Shown piece by piece: positions 53,488 to 62,639 of a DNA stretch of 64,000 nucleotides. This DNA is from an uncultured Bacilli bacterium (lineage in GTDB: Bacteria > Bacillota_I > Bacilli_A > RF39 > UBA660). Under the pieces are notes generated by a model. It made no database searches. It saw nothing but the letters and a program-made list of their open reading frames with translations, and was not told the origin of the DNA. The position numbers were made by a program, and so were the translations under genes. Location: contig CAKOYD010000002.1 in assembly GCA_934130545.1 (NCBI GenBank), forward strand, positions 1 through 64,000, written 5' to 3'. The first letter of the stretch is position 1. The number at the start of each line of letters is the position of its first letter.

Positions 53488-54630
53488 ATGGCATTAAAAA
53501 AGAGATATATTCAAATAACGAAAGGAGAGTTATTATATATGAACTTAATAGGTAGTAAAACTATAGAAACAAAAAGATTAATACTAAGAAGTTCTAGTAT
53601 GGAAGAACAAAAAAGATTATGGGAAATATTAATGGATCCAGAAGTCAATAAGTTTTATTTAACATCCGCTAAAGACAAAGCAAACGATAAAGAATATTGG
53701 ACATGGCAAGTACAAGAAAAGTTCTATAAATCAAAAGTTAATAAAGCAAATAATCAAGATATCTTTGTATGGAGTATATTTTTAAAACCAGAATATACAA
53801 TAAGTGGTAAAGAAGAAGTCATTGGCCAAGTATCTACCCAAGAAAATGGTAACGATATAAAAGTACGTGATGTAGGTTGGTTTATAGATAAAAATTATCA
53901 AGGTAATGGATACGCTAAAGAAGCCGCTACAGCAATGATAGATTATATGTTTAAAGAAGTAGAGATTGATAAAATATCATCAGGAGCAGTAAGAGACAAT
54001 ATCCCATCATGTAAAATATTTGAAAGATTAGGGTTTACAAAAATAGGCGAGGTAGAAGAAGACTCTCCATACACTTTTTATGACGGAAGACTAATATTTT
54101 CAAAATATGAATTAACAAGAGAAATGTATTTATCTCAAGTACAAATAATCGAATATCAAGATCAATATCTAGATGACGTGAGAGATTTATTAGTAGAATT
54201 AGAAGAATATATCTTAAGTATTGACGAAGATAATTTAGACCAACTTCATCCTGAATATCGAGAGAAAATGGCTTTACTAGACTTAGAAAAAGTTAACAAT
54301 AATAATGGTAAGTGTTATATAGCCATCCATAATAATAAAGTTGTTGGTTTAGTTATGGGTTTTGTCAGAGCATACGATGAATATGATTATCTAGATTATA
54401 AATGCCCTAAAAGTGGAGAAGTGTCAGAACTAATTATTTCTAAAGATGCTAGAGGAGCAAAAATTGGGAAAAACTTAATGAATAGAATAGAAGACCACTT
54501 TATCTCTATCGGTTGTGACTATGTTTTTGTAGATTGTTTTGCATACAACAAAAATGCCTTTGAATTCTATAAGAAACAGGGATATCATCCAAGAATGTAT
54601 AATAATGTCAAGAAATTAAAAAAAGACTAA
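53488..54630 (+). CDS. Tandem GNAT acetyltransferase (two domains)
   Basis: The first domain is RimJ/RimL-like (IETKRLILRSSSMEEQ, VGWFIDKNYQGNGYAKEA, NIPSCKIFERLGF). The second has GEVSELIISKDARGAKIGKN and NKNAFEFYKKQGY. ATG 53488 follows AAGGAGG, while the in-frame ATG 53539 also has a good site, GAAAGGAG. Two starts are thus possible, and the extra 17 residues are basic. Both domains look intact. Acceptors unknown. Confidence 0.82.
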   Translation: MALKKRYIQITKGELLYMNLIGSKTIETKRLILRSSSMEEQKRLWEILMDPEVNKFYLTSAKDKANDKEYWTWQVQEKFYKSKVNKANNQDIFVWSIFLKPEYTISGKEEVIGQVSTQENGNDIKVRDVGWFIDKNYQGNGYAKEAATAMIDYMFKEVEIDKISSGAVRDNIPSCKIFERLGFTKIGEVEEDSPYTFYDGRLIFSKYELTREMYLSQVQIIEYQDQYLDDVRDLLVELEEYILSIDEDNLDQLHPEYREKMALLDLEKVNNNNGKCYIAIHNNKVVGLVMGFVRAYDEYDYLDYKCPKSGEVSELIISKDARGAKIGKNLMNRIEDHFISIGCDYVFVDCFAYNKNAFEFYKKQGYHPRMYNNVKKLKKD

Positions 54631-54828
54631 AGTCAATATCGAGGAATATCATGAAATATATAATTAAAAGAAAATAGAGTATGAAACAAATTATATTATC
54701 TCAAAAATAACACGACAAGATTTAATTGATAATTACTAATATTTATAACGATTTTTGGTAAAAAGAAAAAGATTACAAAATATTATTCGTAATCAATAAA
54801 ATTAAATTATAAAATCATATATTTATAT

Positions 54829-55422
54829 CTAAACCAAATGTCGTTTTTTTGTATAATCTATATCTATTTCAATAAAATCTTTATGTAAACTATAGCTATT
54901 TAAACTATTGATAATTCTTCTTTCTTTTGTGCAAGCAATACCATCAGCTATAAACGAAGCAATTGATCTAATATATCTTTCTAATTCATCACTATTTCTA
55001 ACAGATTTTAAAAAATTAATTATATAGTTATAATCGTGTTTACTTTTTATATCTGCATTAAATGTTATGCCTTCATATTTTGCATATCCAATGTCATCTT
55101 GTTCTGCAGTTTTTATTAAATTTGAATTTCCATGCACGTAAGGTTCTAAAAAAACAGCAAGAGCACCAACATTTCGAAAAATGTCAGTATCAAACTCCAA
55201 TCCTGTAATAAATTCAACAGTTCTGTATTTTGAAGGAGTAATTTGAAGAAATGCCTTTCTATACTGCTCACTAACATTATTTTTATCAAAATAAGAATCG
55301 AGATATATGAAATTATCATCATTATCAATAAAACGTATTTTATCAGCATCAACTATATAATACTTTCTTTTTTCATTTTGTAATTCCTTTTTATCTTTTA
55401 CTAAATATATTTTTCTTTCCAT
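54829..55422 (-). CDS. Hypothetical protein, 197 aa
   Basis: No family is recognised. The protein is soluble, without a signal peptide, and rich in Asp, Lys and Tyr. Notable stretches are YIVDADKIRFIDNDDNFIYL and GALAVFLEPYVHGNSNLIKT. AGGAGAG precedes the ATG on the minus strand. It is an isolated gene, convergent with the double GNAT gene. The ~200 bp between them contain nothing recognisable. Confidence 0.6.
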   Translation of the reverse strand: MERKIYLVKDKKELQNEKRKYYIVDADKIRFIDNDDNFIYLDSYFDKNNVSEQYRKAFLQITPSKYRTVEFITGLEFDTDIFRNVGALAVFLEPYVHGNSNLIKTAEQDDIGYAKYEGITFNADIKSKHDYNYIINFLKSVRNSDELERYIRSIASFIADGIACTKERRIINSLNSYSLHKDFIEIDIDYTKKRHLV

Positions 55423-55517
55423 AATCTCTCCTTGTACAGTTATTATAGCATGTATCGCTTAAAATAACAAGTGTAATGCATACTTTCACCCATAAAAAGT
55501 ATATTCTATGAACTAAT

Positions 55518-55546
55518 TTAGAACAAAATCAAATTTATGTTATAAT
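55518..55546 (+). promoter_or_regulatory. Extended -10 promoter of the VanZ-like gene
   Basis: TTAGAA (55518-55523) and TATAAT (55541-55546) are 17 bp apart. TG lies just before the -10. Confidence 0.5.
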
Positions 55547-55586
55547 ATGAATATATCAAATAAATATATATTATATGGAGGTACAT

Positions 55587-56300
55587 ATGAACAAAAGAAT
55601 CAATATTATAAAAAATGTTTTAATAACACTCAGTCTAGTATTATATTCCTACATTACATTAATAGGTAGAAATCAATATATCTATGATATGAATTATCTT
55701 AAGAGTATACTATTTATGCTCCTATTAAGTCTAGTTATATATACATATGGAATTAAAACAAATAATAACAAAACATATAAAACAAATATTATTCTTTATA
55801 TTATCTTTTATATGATACTACTATTTAACGTTACTTTTATCTTAAATAGAGGTCAAATTCAATTTTATACTTGGTGGTATCGAGGCCAATACCTCCCATT
55901 ATATACAATAAAATCTCAACTTAAATATGGTACAAGCGTATCTATATTAAAAAATATTTTAGGAAATAGTATAATGCTAATACCACTATCATTCTTATTA
56001 ATGATTAAGAATAAGAAATACAATAATATTTTAAAACAAACAATTATTACATTACCAATAATTATCTTTATTGAAATACTTCAAGCATTTACTCATACAG
56101 GAGTATTTGATATCGATGATATTATATTAAATTATTCAGGTACGGTAATATTTACCTTTATAATTACTAGATTTAATATTATTGATAAGATAAAGAAACT
56201 ATTCTATACAGACTATAAATTAAATGATAGAGTAAAGAACATAATATTCTATACTAGCATAATCTTATTAATTATATTTGATAATTATCTTTTGATATAA
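55587..56300 (+). CDS. VanZ-like membrane protein
   Basis: The 237-residue protein has about six membrane helices and YLPLYTIKSQL followed by NILGNSIMLIPLSFLLM, then EILQAFTHTGVFDIDDIILN. This NxxGN...E..Q...GxxDxDD pattern is typical of the VanZ family, linked to teicoplanin tolerance in VanA clusters but common and of general unknown role in Firmicutes. ATG 55587 is preceded by GGAGG; an upstream in-frame ATG overlaps that site. Monocistronic. Confidence 0.82.
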   Translation: MNKRINIIKNVLITLSLVLYSYITLIGRNQYIYDMNYLKSILFMLLLSLVIYTYGIKTNNNKTYKTNIILYIIFYMILLFNVTFILNRGQIQFYTWWYRGQYLPLYTIKSQLKYGTSVSILKNILGNSIMLIPLSFLLMIKNKKYNNILKQTIITLPIIIFIEILQAFTHTGVFDIDDIILNYSGTVIFTFIITRFNIIDKIKKLFYTDYKLNDRVKNIIFYTSIILLIIFDNYLLI

Positions 56301-56364
56301 CACCATTATTACCAAATTAAAAGTAGTGAATAAGTAAAAAATAATTTTTTCGTAAGTTTTATTC

Positions 56365-56781
56365 TTGAAAAATATTAAAAATAATATGATTAATACTAAT
56401 TTCTTATCACTAGATGTAAATAAAGAAGCAATAATTAATCAGTCTCAAGTAATTAAAAAGATTGCTAATAATGGAAGTGCTGTAATAGTAGGAAGATGTG
56501 CTGACTACATATTAAAAGATAACGATGCTCTAGTAAAAGTATTTATATATGCTAATATGGATTATCGAATTCAGAATATAATGAAAAATTACCAAGACAA
56601 TGAAAAACAAGCTAAAAAGCATATAATAAAATCTGATAAATCTAGAGCTGCCTATTATAACGCTATAGCTAACAGTATATGGGGCGATAAAAACAACTAT
56701 GATTTATGTATTGATGCTAAAATAGACAATGAAAATGTTGTTAAAATCATCTGTGATTATATAAATAATTCTAAATATTAA
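56365..56781 (+). pseudogene. Truncated cytidylate-kinase-like gene
   Basis: The reading frame has SAVIVGRCADYILKDNDALV, VFIYANMDYRIQNIM and SRAAYYNAIANSIWGDKNNY DLCIDAK, which match the central and C-terminal parts of the cytidylate-kinase-like family. The N-terminal P-loop (usually ISRxxGSGG) is absent: the frame begins with TTG and no good ribosome binding site. It is therefore a 5'-truncated relic, or less likely a shortened protein. A good terminator follows, as expected for a once complete gene. Confidence 0.6.
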
Positions 56782-56816
56782 AAGATATCATCTCAATTAA
56801 AAAGTGATATCTTTTT
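56782..56816 (+). terminator. Terminator after the cytidylate-kinase-like gene
   Basis: AAGATATCA and TGATATCTT form a perfect 9-bp stem around a 14-nt loop, followed by TTT. Confidence 0.75.
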
Positions 56817-56876
56817 ATATATATCGACATTTAATATTAGTTAGTGTATAATGTAATAAAGATAGGAAGTGAAATA

Positions 56877-57524
56877 ATGCTAAAAAGAATTAAGAAAGTA
56901 TTTATAAAAAACTATAAGTGGATAATTTGTTTTATTTGCTTAATATTATTTCTTGCTTTAGCAGAAGATGTATTTAATAATGAAATAATGAATGGGGATG
57001 TTATTGGTTATAAGTTTATATCAACATATTTAATTCGTGATTCGTTAACCCCCATATTTAAAATAATAACTTGGTTTGGTAGTGCTACTTGCTTAATACT
57101 ATTAGCCCTCATATTATTCTTTACCATTAAAAATAAAAAAGTAGGTTTACTAATTAGTACTAATTTAATTATTATAACTATTTTAAATCAAGCTTTAAAA
57201 ATAATTGTTCAGCGACCGCGACCAACTGAATATCGTATAATTAACGAAGCAGGATATAGTTTTCCATCCGGACATTCAATGGTAAGTATGGCCTTTTATG
57301 GTTTCTTAATTTATCTAATTTATAAAAATATTAAGAATAAATACTTAAAAATATCTTTGATTGTAATATTATCATTACTGATTGTTATGATAGGTATTAG
57401 TAGAATATATCTAGGAGTTCATTATACTAGTGATGTCTGTGCTGGTTTTCTAGTATCATTATCATATTTAATAATATATATTAATTTTGCAAATAAACTT
57501 GTATTAAGTAGGGAGAAAAAATGA
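56877..57524 (+). CDS. PAP2-family phosphatase (undecaprenyl-pyrophosphatase-like)
   Basis: The integral membrane enzyme carries the three acid-phosphatase motifs: KIIVQRPRP, SFPSGHSM and SRIYLGVHYTSDV. It probably removes a phosphate from undecaprenyl pyrophosphate or another lipid phosphate at the outer face of the membrane. ATG 56877 follows AGGAAGTG; the frame extends back to 56844 without a site. It overlaps the following kinase gene by 4 bp, which links the two in lipid-carrier recycling. Confidence 0.9.
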   Translation: MLKRIKKVFIKNYKWIICFICLILFLALAEDVFNNEIMNGDVIGYKFISTYLIRDSLTPIFKIITWFGSATCLILLALILFFTIKNKKVGLLISTNLIIITILNQALKIIVQRPRPTEYRIINEAGYSFPSGHSMVSMAFYGFLIYLIYKNIKNKYLKISLIVILSLLIVMIGISRIYLGVHYTSDVCAGFLVSLSYLIIYINFANKLVLSREKK

Positions 57525-57886
57525 AAAACAAAAATTTAATTAATAGTTTCAAATATGCCTTTGATGGCTTAAAAAGTGCTTTTAAAACAGAAAGAAATCT
57601 TAAAATTCATATTACCGTAGCTACTATTATTACTGTTTTAGGAATAATACTAAAGCTAAGGTCATGGGAATGGATAGTTTGTATTATTTGGTTTGCTATT
57701 GTTATAGGAGGAGAATTATTTAATACTGCCATTGAAATTGCTGTTAATTTAGCTATGCCCAAAATAAATAATGATGCAAAAAGAGCTAAAGATATTTCAG
57801 CCGGTGGTGTTTTAGTATTTGCTATCGGTTCAGCCATCGTAGGCCTTATTATATTTGTACCAAAATTAATATTTTTAATTAAATAA
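57521..57886 (+). CDS. dgkA: Diacylglycerol/undecaprenol kinase (DgkA family)
   Basis: The 121-residue protein has three membrane helices and the family signature FNTAIEIAVNLAMP with NDAKRAKDISAGGVLV. Gram-positive members phosphorylate undecaprenol to the cell-wall lipid carrier. The ATGA overlap with the PAP2 gene supports coordinated production. The N-terminal amphipathic stretch (SFKYAFDGLKSAFKTERN) is as expected. Confidence 0.93.
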   Translation: MKNKNLINSFKYAFDGLKSAFKTERNLKIHITVATIITVLGIILKLRSWEWIVCIIWFAIVIGGELFNTAIEIAVNLAMPKINNDAKRAKDISAGGVLVFAIGSAIVGLIIFVPKLIFLIK

Positions 57887-57894
57887 TGAAAATT

Positions 57895-57918
57895 AAAGTG
57901 GATAATACCGCTTTTTTT
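57895..57918 (+). terminator. Terminator after dgkA
   Basis: AAAGTGG and CCGCTTT pair over 7 bp (one G-U) around ATAATA, followed by TTTT. Confidence 0.7.
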
Positions 57919-57958
57919 CTTATGCTAAAACATTTTTCAACACTAACCAACTTTAACC

Positions 57959-57987
57959 TTGAAAAAAGAAATTAGGTATGATATTAT
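57959..57987 (+). promoter_or_regulatory. Probable promoter of the TasA-like operon
   Basis: TTGAAA (57959-57964) and TATTAT (57982-57987) are separated by 17 bp. GGAGG follows before the ATG at 58011. Confidence 0.55.
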
Positions 57988-58010
57988 TATAATGATAGGA
58001 GGATAGGAAA

Positions 58011-58664
58011 ATGGAAAGAAATAGAACAGGACAGGTAATTGCAATACTTGCTTTAGTAGTGGGTGTTGTAAGTTTATCTATCGGTTTTGCATCATTTTCT
58101 AGTGTTTTAAATATTCAAGCTAGTGCTAATGTAAAACCAGATAGAAGTACAATGAATGTTGATTTCTCAAGTGCAGTAGATAAAGTTGAAGTTGCTGAAA
58201 TAGTTCCAACAACTACACCAGATAGCCTTGAAACAACAAATGCTACTATTGATAATAGTAGTGATCCAACAATTTCAAATTTAAGTGCTACTTTTACTGA
58301 GCCAGGACAATCTGTTACATATGAATTTTATGCATTCAATGCCGGTGAGTTAAATGCTTACCTAAAGAGCATTGTTTATGGAAACGTTACAGGTAAGAAT
58401 GCCACTAAAGTATGTACTGCCGCTTCAGGAACAACAGATGCTTTAGTTCAAAAAGCTTGTGAAAAGATTTCAATTAAAGTAAAAGTTGGTAACGAACTTG
58501 AAACATCAACTGGTAAAGCTTCTATTACTGGACATGCTTTAGCTAAAGGTAATGGCGAAAAAGTAGTTGTTACTTTAGAATATGAAGCTGGCGCTGACAG
58601 AGCTGACGGTGATTTTAGTGTTGCCTTTGGTGACATTACTTTAAACTATAGTTCTGCTGATTAA
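58011..58664 (+). CDS. TasA/camelysin-like exported fibre protein
   Basis: The N-terminus IAILALVVGVVSLSIGFASF is followed by SSVLNIQASANVKPD. This matches SipW-dependent signal peptides of TasA/CalY-type proteins, cleaved near the Phe-Ala-Ser region. The mature part is a Thr/Ser/Val-rich beta protein. Gene order (this gene, SipW-type peptidase, accessory proteins) also fits the biofilm amyloid-fibre operons of Bacilli. AGGAGG precedes the ATG. A hairpin (58667-58686) with a weak T-run follows and may reduce readthrough, so this protein may be made in excess. Confidence 0.7.
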   Translation: MERNRTGQVIAILALVVGVVSLSIGFASFSSVLNIQASANVKPDRSTMNVDFSSAVDKVEVAEIVPTTTPDSLETTNATIDNSSDPTISNLSATFTEPGQSVTYEFYAFNAGELNAYLKSIVYGNVTGKNATKVCTAASGTTDALVQKACEKISIKVKVGNELETSTGKASITGHALAKGNGEKVVVTLEYEAGADRADGDFSVAFGDITLNYSSAD

Positions 58665-58666
58665 TG

Positions 58667-58686
58667 ACATAGTAAATTAACTATGT
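58667..58686 (+). other. Intercistronic hairpin, possible attenuator
   Basis: ACATAGT and ACTATGT form a perfect 7-bp stem around AAATTA. Only TTTCATTT follows, so it may be a partial terminator or an mRNA-stabilising hairpin between the fibre gene and the peptidase gene. Confidence 0.5.
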
Positions 58687-58709
58687 TTCATTTAAGATAG
58701 GAGATAAAA

Positions 58710-59840
58710 ATGAAAAAAAGTTATATTAAAATAATATTGTTTATCTTTATTTTTAGTTTTATATTTCTTATAAATAGTTTTATATTTAAACTATTAGATC
58801 AAACCAAATTAAATATTACACTATTGCTTTTATTAATGATCGTATATATGTTATTTGGCTTCGAGAAAGATAGACATCGTTATGCTAAAGATATCATTTT
58901 AGAAATTATTATTATTTTAATATCTTTTTTTCTAATTTATTATTTAACTGGAGTTTTGATAGGATTTGCTAGAAATAATAACTATTTAACAATAAAATCT
59001 ATCTTAAATATAATACTTCCTATTATAATTTATATTTTAATAAAAGAGTTTTTGCGCTATCAACTTTTAATAAAGTCGAGTGAGTCAAAAACATTAATTA
59101 TATTTGTGTGTATTTTCTTTATTATAATTGATAACATTATATCTTTTTCAGCACATACAATCAGTTTTGACAAGAGTACTTTCTTACTAATTGCCTTATC
59201 ATTTTTGCCATCAATTACAGAGAATATATTATGTACTTATTTAGGACTGAAGTTTGGTTATAAACCAGGAATCATTTACTTACTGGTTATGAGCTTATAT
59301 AAATACGTACTGCCAATAATACCAAATCCTAACGAGTACCTATATTCACTAATATTTCTCTTGCTTCCATTATTTGTTTTAATAAAAATAAGAAATTGGG
59401 CAAGAAAAGATCGAACTGAAGCATTAATCACTGATGATTATATAAACAGAGAAAAAGAAGTATTGTTGCTTATACCGCTAGTTATTTGCACAAGCATTTT
59501 AATATATACCGTATCAGGATATTTTAGATATTATGCTATTGCTGTTGCCAGTGGATCAATGGAAACTAAAATATCAAAAGGGGATGTAGTTATCGTTGAT
59601 AAAAAAATTAAAAACCTAGAAGTAGGGGAAATATTAGCATACAAGTATGAGGGGAAAGTAATTGTTCATCGTATATATAAAATAATAAATACTAATGGTG
59701 AATACTTCGTTTATACCAAAGGAGATGCTAATAAAGAATATGATAAATATAAAATTACTGAAGATATGTTTATTGGGACAGTCAAATTTAAAGTCCCGTT
59801 TGTAGGGTATCCTACAGTATTATTAAATGAGAGGTGGTAG
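58710..59840 (+). CDS. SipW-type signal peptidase I with an N-terminal membrane domain
   Basis: The C-terminal ~130 residues form the S26B peptidase. SGSMETKISKGDVVIV holds the catalytic Ser, and VIVHRIYKI holds a His where bacterial enzymes have Lys, the archaeal/ER-type dyad used by SipW. The N-terminal ~230 residues contain about seven extra membrane helices, so the protein is twice the usual SipW length. AGGAGA precedes the ATG. It should cleave the TasA-like protein upstream and possibly the exported protein at 60930. Confidence 0.85.
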   Translation: MKKSYIKIILFIFIFSFIFLINSFIFKLLDQTKLNITLLLLLMIVYMLFGFEKDRHRYAKDIILEIIIILISFFLIYYLTGVLIGFARNNNYLTIKSILNIILPIIIYILIKEFLRYQLLIKSSESKTLIIFVCIFFIIIDNIISFSAHTISFDKSTFLLIALSFLPSITENILCTYLGLKFGYKPGIIYLLVMSLYKYVLPIIPNPNEYLYSLIFLLLPLFVLIKIRNWARKDRTEALITDDYINREKEVLLLIPLVICTSILIYTVSGYFRYYAIAVASGSMETKISKGDVVIVDKKIKNLEVGEILAYKYEGKVIVHRIYKIINTNGEYFVYTKGDANKEYDKYKITEDMFIGTVKFKVPFVGYPTVLLNERW

Positions 59841-59841
59841 T

Positions 59842-60927
59842 ATGAAGAATACAAATAAGGTAAGAAAAAAAACTAACAATCGATTATTATGTAGATTTTA
59901 TTTTTGTACGTTAATTTTTGGAATACTATTTTTTATGGGTATTGAGTTTATTATTGCCTCATTAGATATTGATCATACTGAAAAACTAATCTTTAAAGAA
60001 CAAGGAAACATCAAGTATTCCGTATGCTTAAAACAAAATGACTTCTTTGATGAAGAATGTTTAGAACCAAATATGTCTTATGTTGCTAGTTTAATTAAAA
60101 CTATAATACTTGAATTTAATTATCAGTTTAATGGTAATCTAGATAATCTAATTAATTCAGTTGATTACGAGGTTATTGCTAAACTTATAATTAAAAATAA
60201 TGAAACTGCTACAAGATATTTTGAAAAAGAATATGTTCTAGTATCCAAAACAAATGATAACCTTAAAGATGGAAATACATTATATAATTTAAATAAAAAA
60301 GTTAATATTGATTATGAATACTATAATAATATTGCTACTAGTTTTAAATCACAATACGGAGTGGATTCTCAAAGTTATTTAGAGGTCTACTTAAATGCTT
60401 ATAATAATACTAATGATGAATATAAAGACATTCCAACATCTGGTAAAATATTAGTCCAAATACCATTATCCCAAAAAGCTCTAGAAATAAAGTTTAATAC
60501 TCAAGAAATTAATAAAGACATTGAAAAAGTTATAACTAGTAAGTATTTCAATATTACTAACTGGTTTAGACTAATCATTGGTATAATATTATTACTAATA
60601 GCATTTCTCTTCTTATATTTAATGATTGTAATAATAAAGAAGTTTAATAAAAGTACAAGCAAATATGATAAATATATTGCAAAAATTTTAAAAGAATATG
60701 ATCGATTAATAGCAGAAACTTCAACAATGCCTAGCCTTGATGATTATGAAGTTTTAATAATTAATAGTTTTAATGAGTTAGTAGACGTCAGAGATAACTT
60801 AAGATTGCCTATTATGTTTTATAGTTTCAAAGATTCTGAGAAAGCATATTTTTACATTATTCATGAAAATAATTTATATCTATATGAAATAAGTGCTGCT
60901 GATATAAGTAAAGGTGATAAGAAATAA
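59842..60927 (+). CDS. DUF5305-like two-helix membrane protein
   Basis: A helix at the N-terminus (FYFCTLIFGILFFMGIEFII) is followed by a large external domain (residues ~45-240), a second helix (LIIGIILLLIAFLFLYLMIV) and a cytoplasmic tail. That tail, with PSLDDYEVLIINSFNELVDV and KAYFYIIHENNLYLYEI, matches DUF5305 proteins that occur beside SipW genes, from memory. ATG 59842 follows GAGGTGG directly after the peptidase stop. Its role is probably assembly or regulation of the exported fibre. Confidence 0.7.
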   Translation: MKNTNKVRKKTNNRLLCRFYFCTLIFGILFFMGIEFIIASLDIDHTEKLIFKEQGNIKYSVCLKQNDFFDEECLEPNMSYVASLIKTIILEFNYQFNGNLDNLINSVDYEVIAKLIIKNNETATRYFEKEYVLVSKTNDNLKDGNTLYNLNKKVNIDYEYYNNIATSFKSQYGVDSQSYLEVYLNAYNNTNDEYKDIPTSGKILVQIPLSQKALEIKFNTQEINKDIEKVITSKYFNITNWFRLIIGIILLLIAFLFLYLMIVIIKKFNKSTSKYDKYIAKILKEYDRLIAETSTMPSLDDYEVLIINSFNELVDVRDNLRLPIMFYSFKDSEKAYFYIIHENNLYLYEISAADISKGDKK

Positions 60928-60929
60928 TT

Positions 60930-62447
60930 ATGAAAAGAAATAAAGTTAAAAAAAATAATAATTATCTCTGGTTTTATGGATTAATATTTATACTAATACT
61001 AAGCTTAAATATTGGCTTTTCAGCTTATCAAAACAAACTATCTATTGAGAATATAAGTGCCAGCGTTAGAATAGACAAGGATATTAGAATAACTAGTATT
61101 GGTGTTAATAGTACCAACAATGCTACTAGTCTTTATGAAGAATATAGTACTTTTAACATCTCTAGTAGTGTTAAATTAGATAATGCTGATTCTTATGTAA
61201 TATATGAAGTTGAAGTTTATAATTTAGGTAATGTCCCAATGGGTATAAGAGAGGCTATAATCGATAATGATAACTTAAAATACGAGTTTCTCGATTATGA
61301 ATTAAAGTCTAAAATATGTGAAGAAGACCAGTGTTCTTTAGGAATTAAGAAAAAACTTAAAGTTAAAATATCATATAAAGATGGTGCTAACATTAGTGAA
61401 GGAAGCAATAACTTTATATTAAGTTTTAGATTCGGAAGAATTTTTAATATAACATATTACAATATTTCTGATAGTGATAAATTGCCTACAGAAGTAATAG
61501 AGGGAGACACATTAAACCTAATTATACCCAATAAAGAGGATTATCTTATAAAGATTTTTATGAATAATAGTTTATTGCAAAAAGATATTGATTATCAGCA
61601 TGTAAATGATAATTTAGTTCTTCCTAACGTGTCAGGAGATATACAAGTCTATTATAAAATGCCAATTTGTCAAAGAGCTACTCTTCTGCATACTGAAGAA
61701 TGTAAGGGTAACTATTGTGCTAGTGCTGGTTATAAAGTTGATGGGAGTTATGGTACTACAACGATTACTTATGGTTCTTTAGGAACAATGGGAAGTTTGG
61801 CATCGGGTGATGCTTTCGATTGTGATGTAAACGGAGATGGCATTTATGATGCAGAAACAGAAAGATTTTATTATGTTACTGATATGAAAGAAAATAGTAA
61901 TGTAGCCATTTTAATTTACTATAATAATGTTAGCGAGGGAAAACCAAACAATGCAAAATACTATCAATATGATAGTTCAGGAGAAAATTGGCATGGACCT
62001 AGAACTGCTATAGAACAGCTTCCTACTACTAGTCAGTGGGCTAATGTAAGTTTATTCAATACTGAAAGAAAATTAGTTAATGAATATGGTACAACTAGTA
62101 CAAAAGATGGACATACTTATCCAGAGGTACTTAGTTATTCTAAATATGCAGCACGCCTTTTAACGTTATCAGAAGTGAGAAAAATCGTTGATTTTTATAT
62201 TCCAAGTTGGAAAAATGGTGAATTGAATAGTTCCCTTTATTTTGTTGAAAATACCAATTTTTCAAAAAAAGATAATTCTAAATTTGATGGGTACTGGTTA
62301 GAAACTCCTAGAAATACTATGTCAAATTATGGTTGGATGATTTATGCAACAGCAAGTCGTGTTCATAGTGTAGAAGTATCAAGGACTGATGTTTTAATTG
62401 GAGTTCGTCCAGTAATAGAAGTTTCTAAAAGTGACATTTCATATTAA
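60930..62447 (+). CDS. Exported protein with SipW-type signal and C-terminal surface domain
   Basis: The N-terminus reads YGLIFILILSLNIGFSAYQN followed by KLSIENISASVRID, again a SipW-dependent TasA-like signal. A TasA-like beta domain follows to about residue 170. The C-terminal ~270 residues (ETERFYYVTDMKENSNVAIL, GPRTAIEQLPTTSQWANVSL, LLTLSEVRKIVDFY, GVRPVIEVSK) resemble a domain common in large surface proteins of related gut Firmicutes. It is the last gene of the four-gene operon and may cap or anchor the fibre. Its short N-terminal basic leader is KRNKVKKN. Confidence 0.7.
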   Translation: MKRNKVKKNNNYLWFYGLIFILILSLNIGFSAYQNKLSIENISASVRIDKDIRITSIGVNSTNNATSLYEEYSTFNISSSVKLDNADSYVIYEVEVYNLGNVPMGIREAIIDNDNLKYEFLDYELKSKICEEDQCSLGIKKKLKVKISYKDGANISEGSNNFILSFRFGRIFNITYYNISDSDKLPTEVIEGDTLNLIIPNKEDYLIKIFMNNSLLQKDIDYQHVNDNLVLPNVSGDIQVYYKMPICQRATLLHTEECKGNYCASAGYKVDGSYGTTTITYGSLGTMGSLASGDAFDCDVNGDGIYDAETERFYYVTDMKENSNVAILIYYNNVSEGKPNNAKYYQYDSSGENWHGPRTAIEQLPTTSQWANVSLFNTERKLVNEYGTTSTKDGHTYPEVLSYSKYAARLLTLSEVRKIVDFYIPSWKNGELNSSLYFVENTNFSKKDNSKFDGYWLETPRNTMSNYGWMIYATASRVHSVEVSRTDVLIGVRPVIEVSKSDISY

Positions 62448-62639
62448 AATCTATAATTAAAGATAATAATATACAAGATTTAATAAAATTATTTGCAGTT
62501 CCGATTTAATGCATGTGAGTTAGATATTTGACTTTTTAAAACAGAGTTTACAATTATCTAACACTTTTCATTTATAATAATTTAAAACTAATGAATTTTT
62601 GCTAGAAATTATATATAATAGTATAAAGGAAGTGATAAT

